The position numbers and the translations under genes were made by a program. Below, piece by piece: positions 8,441 to 17,071 of a stretch of 64,000 nt of DNA; positions within the stretch are counted from its first letter, which is position 1; each line of letters opens with the position of its first letter. Source of the DNA: Flavimobilis sp052324925 (lineage in GTDB: Bacteria > Actinomycetota > Actinomycetes > Actinomycetales > Cellulomonadaceae); NCBI GenBank assembly GCA_052324925.1, contig JBQPRE010000004.1; one strand, written 5' to 3'. The notes under the pieces were generated by a model, which was not told the origin of the DNA, made no database searches, and saw only the letters and a list, made by a program, of their open reading frames with translations.

Positions 8441-10360
8441 ATGCAGAGCGCGCAAGTGCACCCCCGCCCTGGGCGCGCCCTACCGCCCGTGTGGCTGCGA
8501 CGCTCGCTCGTCGCGCTCGCGGTCATCCTCATCTCGCTCGTCGTCGGGGTCGTGACGGCACGCGCTGACCTCACTCTCGGTCCCCACGAAGCGCGGTACG
8601 AGGTGACGACAGACGGCATCGTCACGGTCGACCTCGGTCCCCTCGGGACGATCGAGCTCGAGTCGCCCGCGCCCGTCGGGCTGGGTGTGCGCGTGACGAT
8701 CAAGGAGATCCCGACGGACCTCCAGGCGGTCGGAGCCCGGACGACGCTCGAGGCTCTCGACGACGACGTCGCGGCCTACCTGCAGTTCTTCACGGGTCCG
8801 CAGGCGACGGTCCGGCACGCGACCGAGGCCCTCGTCGAGGATGCGGCGCGTCGGGCGCTCGCTGTGGGTGCGCTGTCGCTCGCCGCGCTCGTCGGGCTGG
8901 GCGCGCTGCTGGGACGTCCGCGACGCACCGAGCTCCTTGCGCGCTTCGCCCCGCACACCGTCACCCTGGCCGCGGCCGTCGTGCTGGCGCTCGTCGCTGC
9001 GACGGTGTCGAACGGGGCCGCGTCGCGTTCCCGGCTCGAGGCGTTGCCGGCGAGCACCGTCTTTGCCGGGACCTCGCTCGAGGGTGCGCGGATCACGGGG
9101 CGCCTCTCAGGAATCATCGAGGAGTACGGCGGCCAGCTCGTCACGATGTACGACAAGAACGAGGCCTATTACGCGGGCGTCGTCACGCAGCTCGACGAGG
9201 CGTGGCTCGCGCGGGCTGCGGCCGACGAGCAGACGGCCAGCTTTGCGTTGCTCACGACGATGGCCGAGGTGCGCGCGGCGGGTGAGGCGGCGGGCGGTGC
9301 GGCCGGCGACCTCACGACGCCCGGCGCGGGCATGTCGGCGATGCCGACGGGCGAGGGTCGGGCACCCGGCACGCAGAGCACAGGACCTGACGGGGCCGCT
9401 CCGGCCACGCCGCCGGGGGCGGCGGCGCCGAGCGCGACGGACGGGGCGCCGGGCCCCGGCGCGTCCACGGCGGAGCCCGACGACTCCGAGGCTGACGCAG
9501 CCGACGCCGACATCGTCACCTTCTTGCACGTGAGCGACCTGCACTGCAACATCGGCATGGCTCCCGTCATCCACCGTGCGGCGCAGCTCGCGGGGGCGTC
9601 AGCGATCCTTGACACGGGCGACACGTCGATCAACGGCACCGCGGTCGAGCGCGTCTGCGTCGAAGCGTTCACCGACGCGGCGCCCGAGGGCACGGACTAT
9701 GTCCTCACGACCGGTAATCACGACTCCGAGCAGACCGCAGCCCAGGCCCGTGCCGCGGGCGCGATCGTGCTCGAGGGGGCCGTGGCCGACGTCGCGGGCG
9801 TGAAGATCCTTGGCGACCGGGACGCCCGTGAGACGCGTCTGGGCTCCGGGACCGTTCTCGCCGGCGAGGAGGCTCCCGACGCGCAGGCCGAGCGTCTCGC
9901 TAGCCGTGCGTGCGAGGACGAGCCGGACCTTCTCATGATCCACACCCCGCGTGTCGGCACCGCGGCCCTCGCCACGGGGTGCGTCCCCCTGCAGATCTCA
10001 GGTCACCTCCATCGGCGCACCGGACCCGTGCCCTCGGGGCTCGGCGCGCTCTACGTCTCGGGGACGACCGCGGGTGCGGCCGAGGGGCAGCTGACGATCG
10101 GCCCGCTCGGCGGGGTCGCCCAGATGACGCTGTGGCGCTTCGACCGCACGCGCCGTACCTGGCTCGACGCGCGCATCATCGCCATCGCACCCGACGGCTC
10201 CGTCGAGGTCGGCGCAGCCGTCCGAGTCCCGCGTCCGACGACCCCCGTCGAACCGATCATCCCCGTCGAGCCCGACGGAACCGCGGGCACCACGGGAACC
10301 ACCGGCACCATCGAGCCGACGGCACCGACGCCGTCCGTCACCACCGAGGAGACCTCATGA
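8441..10360 (+). CDS. Membrane-anchored metallophosphoesterase, probably extracytoplasmic
   Basis: A 639-residue protein. The ATG at 8441 follows a good ribosome-binding site (AAAGGCGGGAG). Predicted topology: one membrane segment at about residues 16-40, an outside beta-rich segment of about 90 residues, two more membrane helices at about 140-190, then a long external portion with a Pro/Ala/Gly/Thr-rich linker. The calcineurin-like phosphoesterase domain begins at HVSDLH (363-368) and continues with DTGDTSING, TTGNHDSE and SGHLHRRTG, the expected two-metal ligand sets. A low-complexity Thr/Gly/Pro tail ends the protein. Three helices would place the catalytic domain outside the cell. Its stop overlaps the start of the YceI gene (ATGA), indicating co-transcription. 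Substrate unknown. Confidence 0.88.
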   Translation: MQSAQVHPRPGRALPPVWLRRSLVALAVILISLVVGVVTARADLTLGPHEARYEVTTDGIVTVDLGPLGTIELESPAPVGLGVRVTIKEIPTDLQAVGARTTLEALDDDVAAYLQFFTGPQATVRHATEALVEDAARRALAVGALSLAALVGLGALLGRPRRTELLARFAPHTVTLAAAVVLALVAATVSNGAASRSRLEALPASTVFAGTSLEGARITGRLSGIIEEYGGQLVTMYDKNEAYYAGVVTQLDEAWLARAAADEQTASFALLTTMAEVRAAGEAAGGAAGDLTTPGAGMSAMPTGEGRAPGTQSTGPDGAAPATPPGAAAPSATDGAPGPGASTAEPDDSEADAADADIVTFLHVSDLHCNIGMAPVIHRAAQLAGASAILDTGDTSINGTAVERVCVEAFTDAAPEGTDYVLTTGNHDSEQTAAQARAAGAIVLEGAVADVAGVKILGDRDARETRLGSGTVLAGEEAPDAQAERLASRACEDEPDLLMIHTPRVGTAALATGCVPLQISGHLHRRTGPVPSGLGALYVSGTTAGAAEGQLTIGPLGGVAQMTLWRFDRTRRTWLDARIIAIAPDGSVEVGAAVRVPRPTTPVEPIIPVEPDGTAGTTGTTGTIEPTAPTPSVTTEETS

Positions 10361-11064
10361 CCGCTGACCCGACCGCATCGCGTCGTCGACCTGGATCGCG
10401 CTTCCTCCTCGTCCTCGGAGCGCTCGTCGTGCTCGTCCTCGTCGTCGTGCTCGCCGGACCTCGGATCTACGCATGGTGGGGGGATCGCAACACGCCTCCC
10501 GAGCTCTCCGTCACGTCGGCGCCCGGGACCGCACCCGCGTCGCCTGCGGGGCCGATCGAGACCGACGGCACGTGGACCCTCCGTGCGGGCACGACGGCGG
10601 GCTACCGCGTCGACGAGGTGCTGCGGGGCGAGGACGTCACCGTCGTCGGGCGGACCGAGTCGGTGACGGGCACCGTCACCGTCGCCGACGGCAGTCTCAC
10701 AGCGGTCGACGCGACGGTCGACGTCGCCTCGATCGCGACGGGTGTCGGCCCGCGCGACTCCTTCATGCGCGAGCTCCTCGAGACCGAGACGCACCCGACC
10801 GCCACGTTCCGCATCGACGCACCCGTCACCCTGCCGAGCCTCGAGACCGGGGGGAGCATCGAGGTCCCCGGAGTCCTCACGCTGCGCGGGACCGAGCACC
10901 CTCTGACGTTCACGCTCGACGTCGTGCGCGACGGCGACGGGCTGCGCGCAGCCGGCTCCGCCCCCGTGACGTTCTCGGACCTCGGCCTCGAGGCGCCGAG
11001 CCTCGGCTTCGTCGAGGTCGAGGACGCGGGCACGCTCGAGCTCCTCCTGGTCCTGGGCCGCTGA
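10357..11064 (+). CDS. Membrane-anchored YceI-family lipid-binding protein
   Basis: The product has 235 residues: a single N-terminal membrane segment (about 16-36, rich in Leu and Val), a short Pro/Ala linker, then a YceI-type lipocalin-like beta barrel (GTWTLRAGTTAGYRVDEVL at its start; later HPTATFRI and the typical GVLTLRGTEHPLTFTLD). The family binds polyisoprenoid or other amphiphilic lipids. The start overlaps the preceding stop by 4 nt (ATGA), so it is translationally coupled to the extracellular phosphoesterase and may share a task at the membrane surface, such as lipid-phosphate handling (inference). Confidence 0.9.
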   Translation: MTADPTASRRRPGSRFLLVLGALVVLVLVVVLAGPRIYAWWGDRNTPPELSVTSAPGTAPASPAGPIETDGTWTLRAGTTAGYRVDEVLRGEDVTVVGRTESVTGTVTVADGSLTAVDATVDVASIATGVGPRDSFMRELLETETHPTATFRIDAPVTLPSLETGGSIEVPGVLTLRGTEHPLTFTLDVVRDGDGLRAAGSAPVTFSDLGLEAPSLGFVEVEDAGTLELLLVLGR

Positions 11065-11099
11065 CACCCCGGGCTCAGGCCGCTCGGTAGGCTGAGCGC

Positions 11100-11789
11100 G
11101 TGGCGGCACGAGACAACGACATCACCCCGGTCGTCGAGGACTATCTCAAGGTTGTGTGGTCGGCAGGGGAGTGGGCCGAGACACGTGTGACGACGAAGCT
11201 TCTCGCAGAACGCCTCGGTGTCGGACCCTCGACCGTCTCGGAGAACGTCCGGCGCATGGTGGGCATGGGCCTGCTCGATCACGAGCCCTACGGCGCGATC
11301 GGACTCACCGACGAGGGGGAGCGGCTCGCGGTCGCGATGGTCCGGCGGCACCGCCTCATCGAGACCTACCTCGTCGAACGCCTCGGCTACTCCTGGGACG
11401 AGGTCCACGACGAGGCCGAGGTGCTCGAGCACGCGGTCTCCGACCTCATGCTCGCGCGCATGGACTCGGCCCTCGGCCACCCGACGCGCGACCCGCACGG
11501 CGACCCCATCCCGACGCCCGAGGGCGAGCTGCAGGCGGCTGACGCGTGCACCCTCGCGGACCTCGCCAGCGGGGTCACGGGCGTCGTCGTCCGGATCTCT
11601 GATTCTGACCCGGCGCTCCTGCGCTGGTTCGCCGAGCTGGGCCTCGGCCTCGACGCCCGCGTCAACGTCCTCGCGGTCCGTGACTTCGCGGGAACCGTCA
11701 CGGTTGCGTGGACCATGCCCGACGGCACCACGGGCGAGGCCGCGCTCGGCATTCCCGCCGCACGCGCGGTCTGGGTCGCCGAGGGCTGA
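11100..11789 (+). CDS. DtxR/MntR-family metal-dependent transcriptional regulator
   Basis: A 229-residue repressor starting with GTG at 11100. The N-terminal winged helix (ITPVVEDYLKVVW, then ERLGVGPSTVSENVRRM as recognition helix) is followed by the DtxR-type metal-binding and dimerisation domain (HRLIETYLVERLGYSWDEV, EHAVSD, GHPTRDPHGDPIP) and a C-terminal FeoA/SH3-like domain from about residue 140. The family senses Mn(II) or Fe(II). It matches MntR-type actinobacterial regulators more than DtxR/IdeR by its short interdomain segment, but metal choice cannot be settled by eye. It sits 35 nt after the YceI gene and 49 nt before leuS. No operator could be assigned. Confidence 0.88.
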   Translation: MAARDNDITPVVEDYLKVVWSAGEWAETRVTTKLLAERLGVGPSTVSENVRRMVGMGLLDHEPYGAIGLTDEGERLAVAMVRRHRLIETYLVERLGYSWDEVHDEAEVLEHAVSDLMLARMDSALGHPTRDPHGDPIPTPEGELQAADACTLADLASGVTGVVVRISDSDPALLRWFAELGLGLDARVNVLAVRDFAGTVTVAWTMPDGTTGEAALGIPAARAVWVAEG

Positions 11790-11838
11790 GCCGCCCTCGC
11801 GGGGCTGGCGGGCGCGCGCACGCGGGTAAGATCGGGGC

Positions 11839-14748
11839 GTGCCTGAGAACCCCACGACGCCTGATGTCACTGCTCGCACGGCCGCTGAGCCGTCGTTCCG
11901 CTACACCCCGGCTCTCGCCCAGGAGATCGAGCTCCGCTGGCAGGAGCGATGGGAGGAACGGGGCACGTTCTTCGCAGCCGACCCGGCCGGGGGCCTTCCC
12001 GACGGTGAGGGCCGCTTCGCGGACCCGTCGTCGTCGTCGTTCTTCGTCATGGACATGTTCCCCTACCCCTCGGGCGCGGGCCTGCACGTCGGCCACCCCC
12101 TCGGCTACATCGCGACGGACGTCACCGGGCGCTTCCGCCGGATGTGCGGCGACAACGTCCTGCACGCGCTCGGCTTCGACGCGTTCGGCCTCCCCGCTGA
12201 GCAGTACGCCGTCCAGACGGGCCAGCACCCGCGCGTGACGACCGAGGCCAACATCGCGAACATGCGCCGGCAGCTGCGCCGGCTCGGTCTGGGGCACGAC
12301 TCGCGCCGCTCGTTCGCGACGACGGACTCCGACTACGTCCGCTGGACGCAGTGGATCTTCCTGCAGATCTTCAGCTCGTGGTACGACGTCGACGCGGTGC
12401 GCCCCGACGGTGGCACCGGCATGGCGCGCCCCATCGCCGAGCTCGAGGCCGAGTTCCGGGCCGGCACCCGCACGCTCGCCGACGGTCGCGCCTGGTCCGA
12501 CCTGAGCGCGGCCGAGCAGCGCGCCGCTCTCAACGAGCACCGCCTCGCCTACGTCTCGGACTCGCCCGTCAACTGGTGCCCGGGGCTCGGCACGGTTCTC
12601 GCGAACGAAGAGGTCACCGCCGACGGCCGCTCGGAGCGCGGCAACTTCCCCGTGTTCCAGCGCAACCTGCGCCAGTGGAACATGCGCATCACGGCGTATG
12701 CCGACCGCCTCGCGGACGACCTCGACCTCATCGACTGGCCTGAGAAGGTCCGCTCGATGCAGCGCAACTGGATCGGCCGCTCGCACGGTGCGAAGGTGCG
12801 TTTCGCGGTGGAGGGCGGCCGCGAGGTCGAGGTCTTCACGACGCGTCCCGACACGCTCTTCGGTGCGACCTTCATGGTCGTCGCCCCCGAGCACCCGCTG
12901 CTCGACGAGGTCGCGGCGGAGTGGCCCGATGGCACGCGTGACGCGTGGACGGGTGGCCACGCGAGCCCCGTGGCCGCCGTCGCCGCCTACCGTGCGGAGT
13001 CGGCCGCGAAGACCGCCGTCGAGCGTCAGGCCGACGCGGGTCGTAAGACGGGCGTCTTCACGGGCCACTTCGCGGTCAACCCCGTCAACGGCGCGCTCCT
13101 GCCCGTGTTCACGGCCGACTACGTCCTCATGGGCTACGGCACGGGCGCGATCATGGCCGTGCCTGGCGGCGACGAGCGCGACTTCGCGTTCGCGCAGGCG
13201 TTCGACGTCCCCGTCATCTACACGGTCGACGCTCCCGAGGGTGCGCCCGAGGGCGCGCGCACGGGCGACGGCGCCATCATCAACTCGTCGAACGACACGA
13301 TCTCGCTCGACGGGCTCTCCGTCGGCGAGGCGAAGTCCGCGATGACGGCGTGGCTCGTCGAGCGCGGCCTGGGTGAGGGAACGACGACCTACCGCCTGCG
13401 GGACTGGCTCTTCAGCCGTCAGCGCTACTGGGGCGAGCCGTTCCCGGTCGTCTATGGCGACGACGACCAGCCGATCGCGCTGCCCGAGTCGATGCTGCCC
13501 GTCGACCTGCCCGAGGTTCCTGACTACGCGCCGCGCACGTACGCGGCCGACGACGCGGGTTCCTCGCCCGAGCCTCCGCTCGGGCGCAACGACGACTGGG
13601 TCACGGTGACCCTCGATCTCGGTGACGGGCCGCGCGCCTACCGCCGCGACACGAACACGATGCCCAACTGGGCCGGGTCCTGCTGGTACTACCTGCGCTA
13701 CCTCGACCCGACGAACGCCGACGCCATGGTGTCGGCGGAGCTCGAGCGTTACTGGCTCGGCCCGGAGTACAACGAGACGGCCGGTGCCGCGGGCGGCGTC
13801 GACCTCTACGTCGGCGGCGTCGAGCACGCGGTCCTCCACCTGCTCTACGCGCGCTTCTGGCACAAGGTCCTCTTCGACCTCGGCCACGTGACGGGTGCGG
13901 AGCCGTTCCACACGCTCTTCAACCAGGGCTACATCCAGGCCTATGCGTACACGGACGACCGTGGCGCCTACGTCGACGCGTCGCAGGTGGTCGAGGAGAC
14001 CGCGGCGGACGGCACGACGCGGTACCTGCTCGACGGTGTCGCGGTCAACCGCGAGTACGGCAAGATGGGCAAGTCGCTCAAGAACGTCGTGACGCCCGAC
14101 GAGATGTACGAGGCCTACGGCGCCGACACGTTCCGCGTCTACGAGATGGCGATGGGTCCGCTCGACCTCTCGCGCCCCTGGAACACACGCGACGTCGTCG
14201 GCTCCCAGCGCTTCCTCCAGCGCCTGTGGCGCAACGTCGTCGACGAGACGACCGGTGACGTCACCGTGACGGACGAGGCGCCGAGCGAGGAGACGCTGCG
14301 CGCGGTGCACCGAGCGATCGCCGACGTCCGCGCCGAGATGTCGGCCATGCGCCCCAACACGGCCATCGCCAAGCTCATCACGTTGAACAACCACCTCACG
14401 ACGCTCGAGCGCGTTCCGCGCGTGGCCGCAGAGGCGATCGTCCTCATGGTCGCGCCGCTCGCCCCGCACCTGGCCGAAGAGCTCTGGGAGCGGCTCGGTC
14501 ACGAGGGCTCGCTCGCGCACGAGGCTTACCCTTCGGCAGACGAGGCCTACCTCGTTGAGGAGACGGTGACGTGCGTCGTGCAGGTGCAGGGCAAGGTACG
14601 TGCGCGCCTCGAGGTTGCGCCGACGATCTCTGAGGCGGACCTCGAAGCCTTGGCACTCGCGGACCCGGCCGTCGTGCGCTTCCTCGACGGACGTCCCGTC
14701 CGCAAGGCAGTCGTGCGCGCGCCAAAGCTCGTCAACCTCGTCGTCTGA
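11839..14748 (+). CDS. leuS: Leucyl-tRNA synthetase
   Basis: Class I synthetase charging tRNA-Leu; 969 residues, as in actinobacteria. GTG start at 11839. The HIGH-class motif is HVGH at residues 83-86 (PSGAGLHVGHPLGY). The KMSKS-class motif reads KMGKS at 742-746, a normal actinobacterial variant. Between them lies the CP1 editing domain (VFTTRPDTLFGATFMV, then GTGAIMAVPGGDERD with the conserved editing Asp). The C-terminal anticodon-binding and tRNA-contact domains are complete. The next gene begins 5 nt after its stop with no room for a promoter, so leuS transcription is likely to continue into the JetABC-like operon. Confidence 0.98.
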   Translation: MPENPTTPDVTARTAAEPSFRYTPALAQEIELRWQERWEERGTFFAADPAGGLPDGEGRFADPSSSSFFVMDMFPYPSGAGLHVGHPLGYIATDVTGRFRRMCGDNVLHALGFDAFGLPAEQYAVQTGQHPRVTTEANIANMRRQLRRLGLGHDSRRSFATTDSDYVRWTQWIFLQIFSSWYDVDAVRPDGGTGMARPIAELEAEFRAGTRTLADGRAWSDLSAAEQRAALNEHRLAYVSDSPVNWCPGLGTVLANEEVTADGRSERGNFPVFQRNLRQWNMRITAYADRLADDLDLIDWPEKVRSMQRNWIGRSHGAKVRFAVEGGREVEVFTTRPDTLFGATFMVVAPEHPLLDEVAAEWPDGTRDAWTGGHASPVAAVAAYRAESAAKTAVERQADAGRKTGVFTGHFAVNPVNGALLPVFTADYVLMGYGTGAIMAVPGGDERDFAFAQAFDVPVIYTVDAPEGAPEGARTGDGAIINSSNDTISLDGLSVGEAKSAMTAWLVERGLGEGTTTYRLRDWLFSRQRYWGEPFPVVYGDDDQPIALPESMLPVDLPEVPDYAPRTYAADDAGSSPEPPLGRNDDWVTVTLDLGDGPRAYRRDTNTMPNWAGSCWYYLRYLDPTNADAMVSAELERYWLGPEYNETAGAAGGVDLYVGGVEHAVLHLLYARFWHKVLFDLGHVTGAEPFHTLFNQGYIQAYAYTDDRGAYVDASQVVEETAADGTTRYLLDGVAVNREYGKMGKSLKNVVTPDEMYEAYGADTFRVYEMAMGPLDLSRPWNTRDVVGSQRFLQRLWRNVVDETTGDVTVTDEAPSEETLRAVHRAIADVRAEMSAMRPNTAIAKLITLNNHLTTLERVPRVAAEAIVLMVAPLAPHLAEELWERLGHEGSLAHEAYPSADEAYLVEETVTCVVQVQGKVRARLEVAPTISEADLEALALADPAVVRFLDGRPVRKAVVRAPKLVNLVV

Positions 14749-14753
14749 GCACG

Positions 14754-16310
14754 GTGAACGACCAGTCCGTCGCACGCGTCGTCGGCACGCTCACCGCGGT
14801 CCAGCGGACGTTCGCGAGCCCGACACTCGCGCTTCTGCACAAGCAGAGCGCGCCGTTCGTCGTCGCCGTGTTCGAGTCCGTGTTCGTCGCGGGCCGCTCA
14901 GCGGTGGGCGCCGACGCGATGCGCCTCGAGGTCGGCCAGCTCCTCGCGGACCTGCGCGCGGCCGGCGTCGAGGGTGTGCCGAGCGAGGCCCCGCGTGTGC
15001 TGTGCTCGCGGTGGGTGCGGGAGCGCTGGCTCATCCGTGACGTCGACGACGCGGTGGGGGAGCAGTACCGGCTGACGTCGAGCGCGCAAGAGGCGCTCGA
15101 GTTCGTGCGACGCGCAGGCGGTGCCCGCGCGCTCGTCTCGGAGTCGCGCATCCGCACGCTTCTCGACGCGGTCGAGCGGGCCGCCAACGACGCGAACCCC
15201 GACCGGGGAGCGCGCGTCGAGGCGCTCGACCAGCAGATCGAGCGTCTCGTCGCGGAGCGTGATCGTCTTGCGTCCGGCGGGACGCTGGCCGCGACGCCCG
15301 ACGAGCGCATGGAGGAGCAGCTCGACCACGTCCTCATGCTCGTGCGCGAGCTCCCGAGCGACTTTGCGCGCGTCGCAGAGTCGATGAAGATGCTGCAGCG
15401 CTCGATCATCGGGCAGCTGCGCGCCGACGAGCGGCCGACGGGCGAGGTGCTCGAGGAGTACCTCACGGCGTCTGAGAACCTCATGGAGAACACGCCCGAG
15501 GGCCGCGCGTTCCTCGGGGCGATGCATCTGCTGAGCGACCCCGAGCTGGTCTCCTCGCTCGACGCGCACCTCGCGACCGTCTTGCGCCACCCTTTCGCGC
15601 AGCACGTCGAGCGCGGCCAGCGCACGGCCTTCCGGTCGATCCGCTCGCAGATCGTCGAAGCACTCGAGATCGTCCAGACCGAACAGGCACGCGCGACCCG
15701 AACGCTCACCGCGCAGGTGCGTCAGCGCGATCCGCTGCGCGACCGCGAGCTCGACCATGCGATCCGGGACGCGGTCAACGCACTGACCCAGTGGTTCCCG
15801 ACCGCCGGCCGTGGGGCGCGCGTCGAGCCGTTCACGTGGCTCGGCCGGGCCCGCCTGGGCCGGCTCCGCACGGGCTTGCACGACCTGCGTCCCGACGCGC
15901 CGCCAGCGGCCCTCGAGCCCCAGGGACCCGACGCGCTGCCCGCGACGGAGCTCTCGGAGATCCGGGCGATGGGTGGTCCGCAGACGGGGCGCCTCGCGGA
16001 GCACGTCACGCGGCTCACCTCGGACGGGAGCGCGGTCTCGATCGCGGACGCGTTCGCGCGCGGCGACGCCGCGCTGCGTCGCCCCGTCGAGCTGCTCGGG
16101 TACTACGAGCTCGCGGCCGACGACCTCGGTGCTCCGACGCCGCACGACGGTGATCCTCACAGTCACGACAGCGCTCCTGTCGAACGCGTGAGCGCGGTGC
16201 GGGCCGACGGCTCGACCCGAGACTTCCTTGTGCCACGTGTCCTGCTTGCGGCGACCAGCCCGGCAAGTCCCTCGGCACCCCTCTCGACAACTGACGGAGA
16301 GTCCTCATGA
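14754..16310 (+). CDS. jetA: DUF3375 protein, JetA/MksF-like kleisin subunit
   Basis: Resembles DUF3375, the JetA (MukF/MksF-type) component of Wadjet complexes; 518 residues from GTG 14754. Helix-rich and soluble. The N-terminal region holds a winged-helix-like segment with VRERWLIRD and a middle coiled-coil stretch (VEALDQQIERLVAERDRL). In this family the kleisin bridges the SMC-like ATPase heads and recruits the KITE protein. It lies 5 nt after leuS and overlaps jetB by 4 nt (ATGA), so the three genes form one translationally coupled unit. Codon use matches the neighbours, suggesting long residence rather than recent acquisition. Assignment rests on family-typical segments plus operon order. 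Confidence 0.85.
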   Translation: MNDQSVARVVGTLTAVQRTFASPTLALLHKQSAPFVVAVFESVFVAGRSAVGADAMRLEVGQLLADLRAAGVEGVPSEAPRVLCSRWVRERWLIRDVDDAVGEQYRLTSSAQEALEFVRRAGGARALVSESRIRTLLDAVERAANDANPDRGARVEALDQQIERLVAERDRLASGGTLAATPDERMEEQLDHVLMLVRELPSDFARVAESMKMLQRSIIGQLRADERPTGEVLEEYLTASENLMENTPEGRAFLGAMHLLSDPELVSSLDAHLATVLRHPFAQHVERGQRTAFRSIRSQIVEALEIVQTEQARATRTLTAQVRQRDPLRDRELDHAIRDAVNALTQWFPTAGRGARVEPFTWLGRARLGRLRTGLHDLRPDAPPAALEPQGPDALPATELSEIRAMGGPQTGRLAEHVTRLTSDGSAVSIADAFARGDAALRRPVELLGYYELAADDLGAPTPHDGDPHSHDSAPVERVSAVRADGSTRDFLVPRVLLAATSPASPSAPLSTTDGESS

Positions 16311-17071
16311 CGTCTGACGAAGGTTTCGTCGACCAGGTGGCGATGGAGGAGGACGCGCCGGTCCTCTTCGACGGTGACACCGGCCAGCTTCCGCTCATGA
16401 CGCGCCGCGCGCTCGCGCTCGTGCTGCGCTCGCGCTACGTCGCCGCCGCGGACCACCCCGGCGAGTGGCGTGCGATCCTCTCCGACCAGGACGTGCTCGA
16501 GTCGCGCCTGCACGACCTCTTCCTCCAGCTCGTCGTCAATCGTGACGACGAGATCGCGTACAAGACCCAGGTCCGCACGGACGGCCTGTCGATTCCCGTG
16601 CTTCTCAAGGAGGAGCCGTACCGGCGCGTCGAGACGCTCATGATGGTCTTCCTGCGCGGCGCCTACCGGCAGCAGCGCAACGCCGGTGAGCGCGCTGCGT
16701 ACGTCGATGCGGACGACCTCATCGAGTACGCGCTCAGCTTCCTCGCCCATGGCGAGACCAACCTTGCGGCCCGCCGCAAGGAGGCCGAGAACGCGCTCGC
16801 CACGCTCGTGCGCGAGCGCGTGCTCGTCGAGGAGTCCGAGGGTCGCTTCCGCGTCCTTCCGATCATCGAGGTGCTGCTGCCCGTCGATCGCATCAAGGAG
16901 CTGACGCGCTGGCTTCGCGCGGGCGGGACCGAGGCGCGCGGTGAGGGTGCGGGGGCCGCCGACGACGCCTTGAGCGGCGAGGACGACTCGAGCGGCGAGG
17001 ATGCTGACACCGCGGCCGACGACGAGAACGACACCGCGACCGACGACGACGCAGAGGAGACGCGCGCATGA
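16307..17071 (+). CDS. jetB: DUF4194 protein, JetB/MksE-like KITE subunit
   Basis: A 254-residue protein matching DUF4194 (JetB, related to MukE/MksE), which binds the kleisin in bacterial SMC-like complexes. The body (about residues 20-205) shows the expected tandem winged-helix character, with blocks such as QDVLESRLHDLFLQLVVNRD and the near C-terminal FRVLPIIEVLLPVDRIKEL. The last 35 or so residues form a strikingly acidic Asp/Glu/Ser/Thr tail (GEDDSSGEDADTAADDEND) that looks disordered and may contact basic DNA-binding surfaces of its partners. The start overlaps the jetA stop (ATGA) and its own stop overlaps the jetC start (ATGA). Confidence 0.87.
   Translation: MTSDEGFVDQVAMEEDAPVLFDGDTGQLPLMTRRALALVLRSRYVAAADHPGEWRAILSDQDVLESRLHDLFLQLVVNRDDEIAYKTQVRTDGLSIPVLLKEEPYRRVETLMMVFLRGAYRQQRNAGERAAYVDADDLIEYALSFLAHGETNLAARRKEAENALATLVRERVLVEESEGRFRVLPIIEVLLPVDRIKELTRWLRAGGTEARGEGAGAADDALSGEDDSSGEDADTAADDENDTATDDDAEETRA

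Noticed and set aside
11698..14775. Open frame of about 1000 codons on the minus strand opposite leuS
   Set aside because: Arg/Val/Asp-rich translation with no domain; a typical antisense shadow of a high-GC gene.
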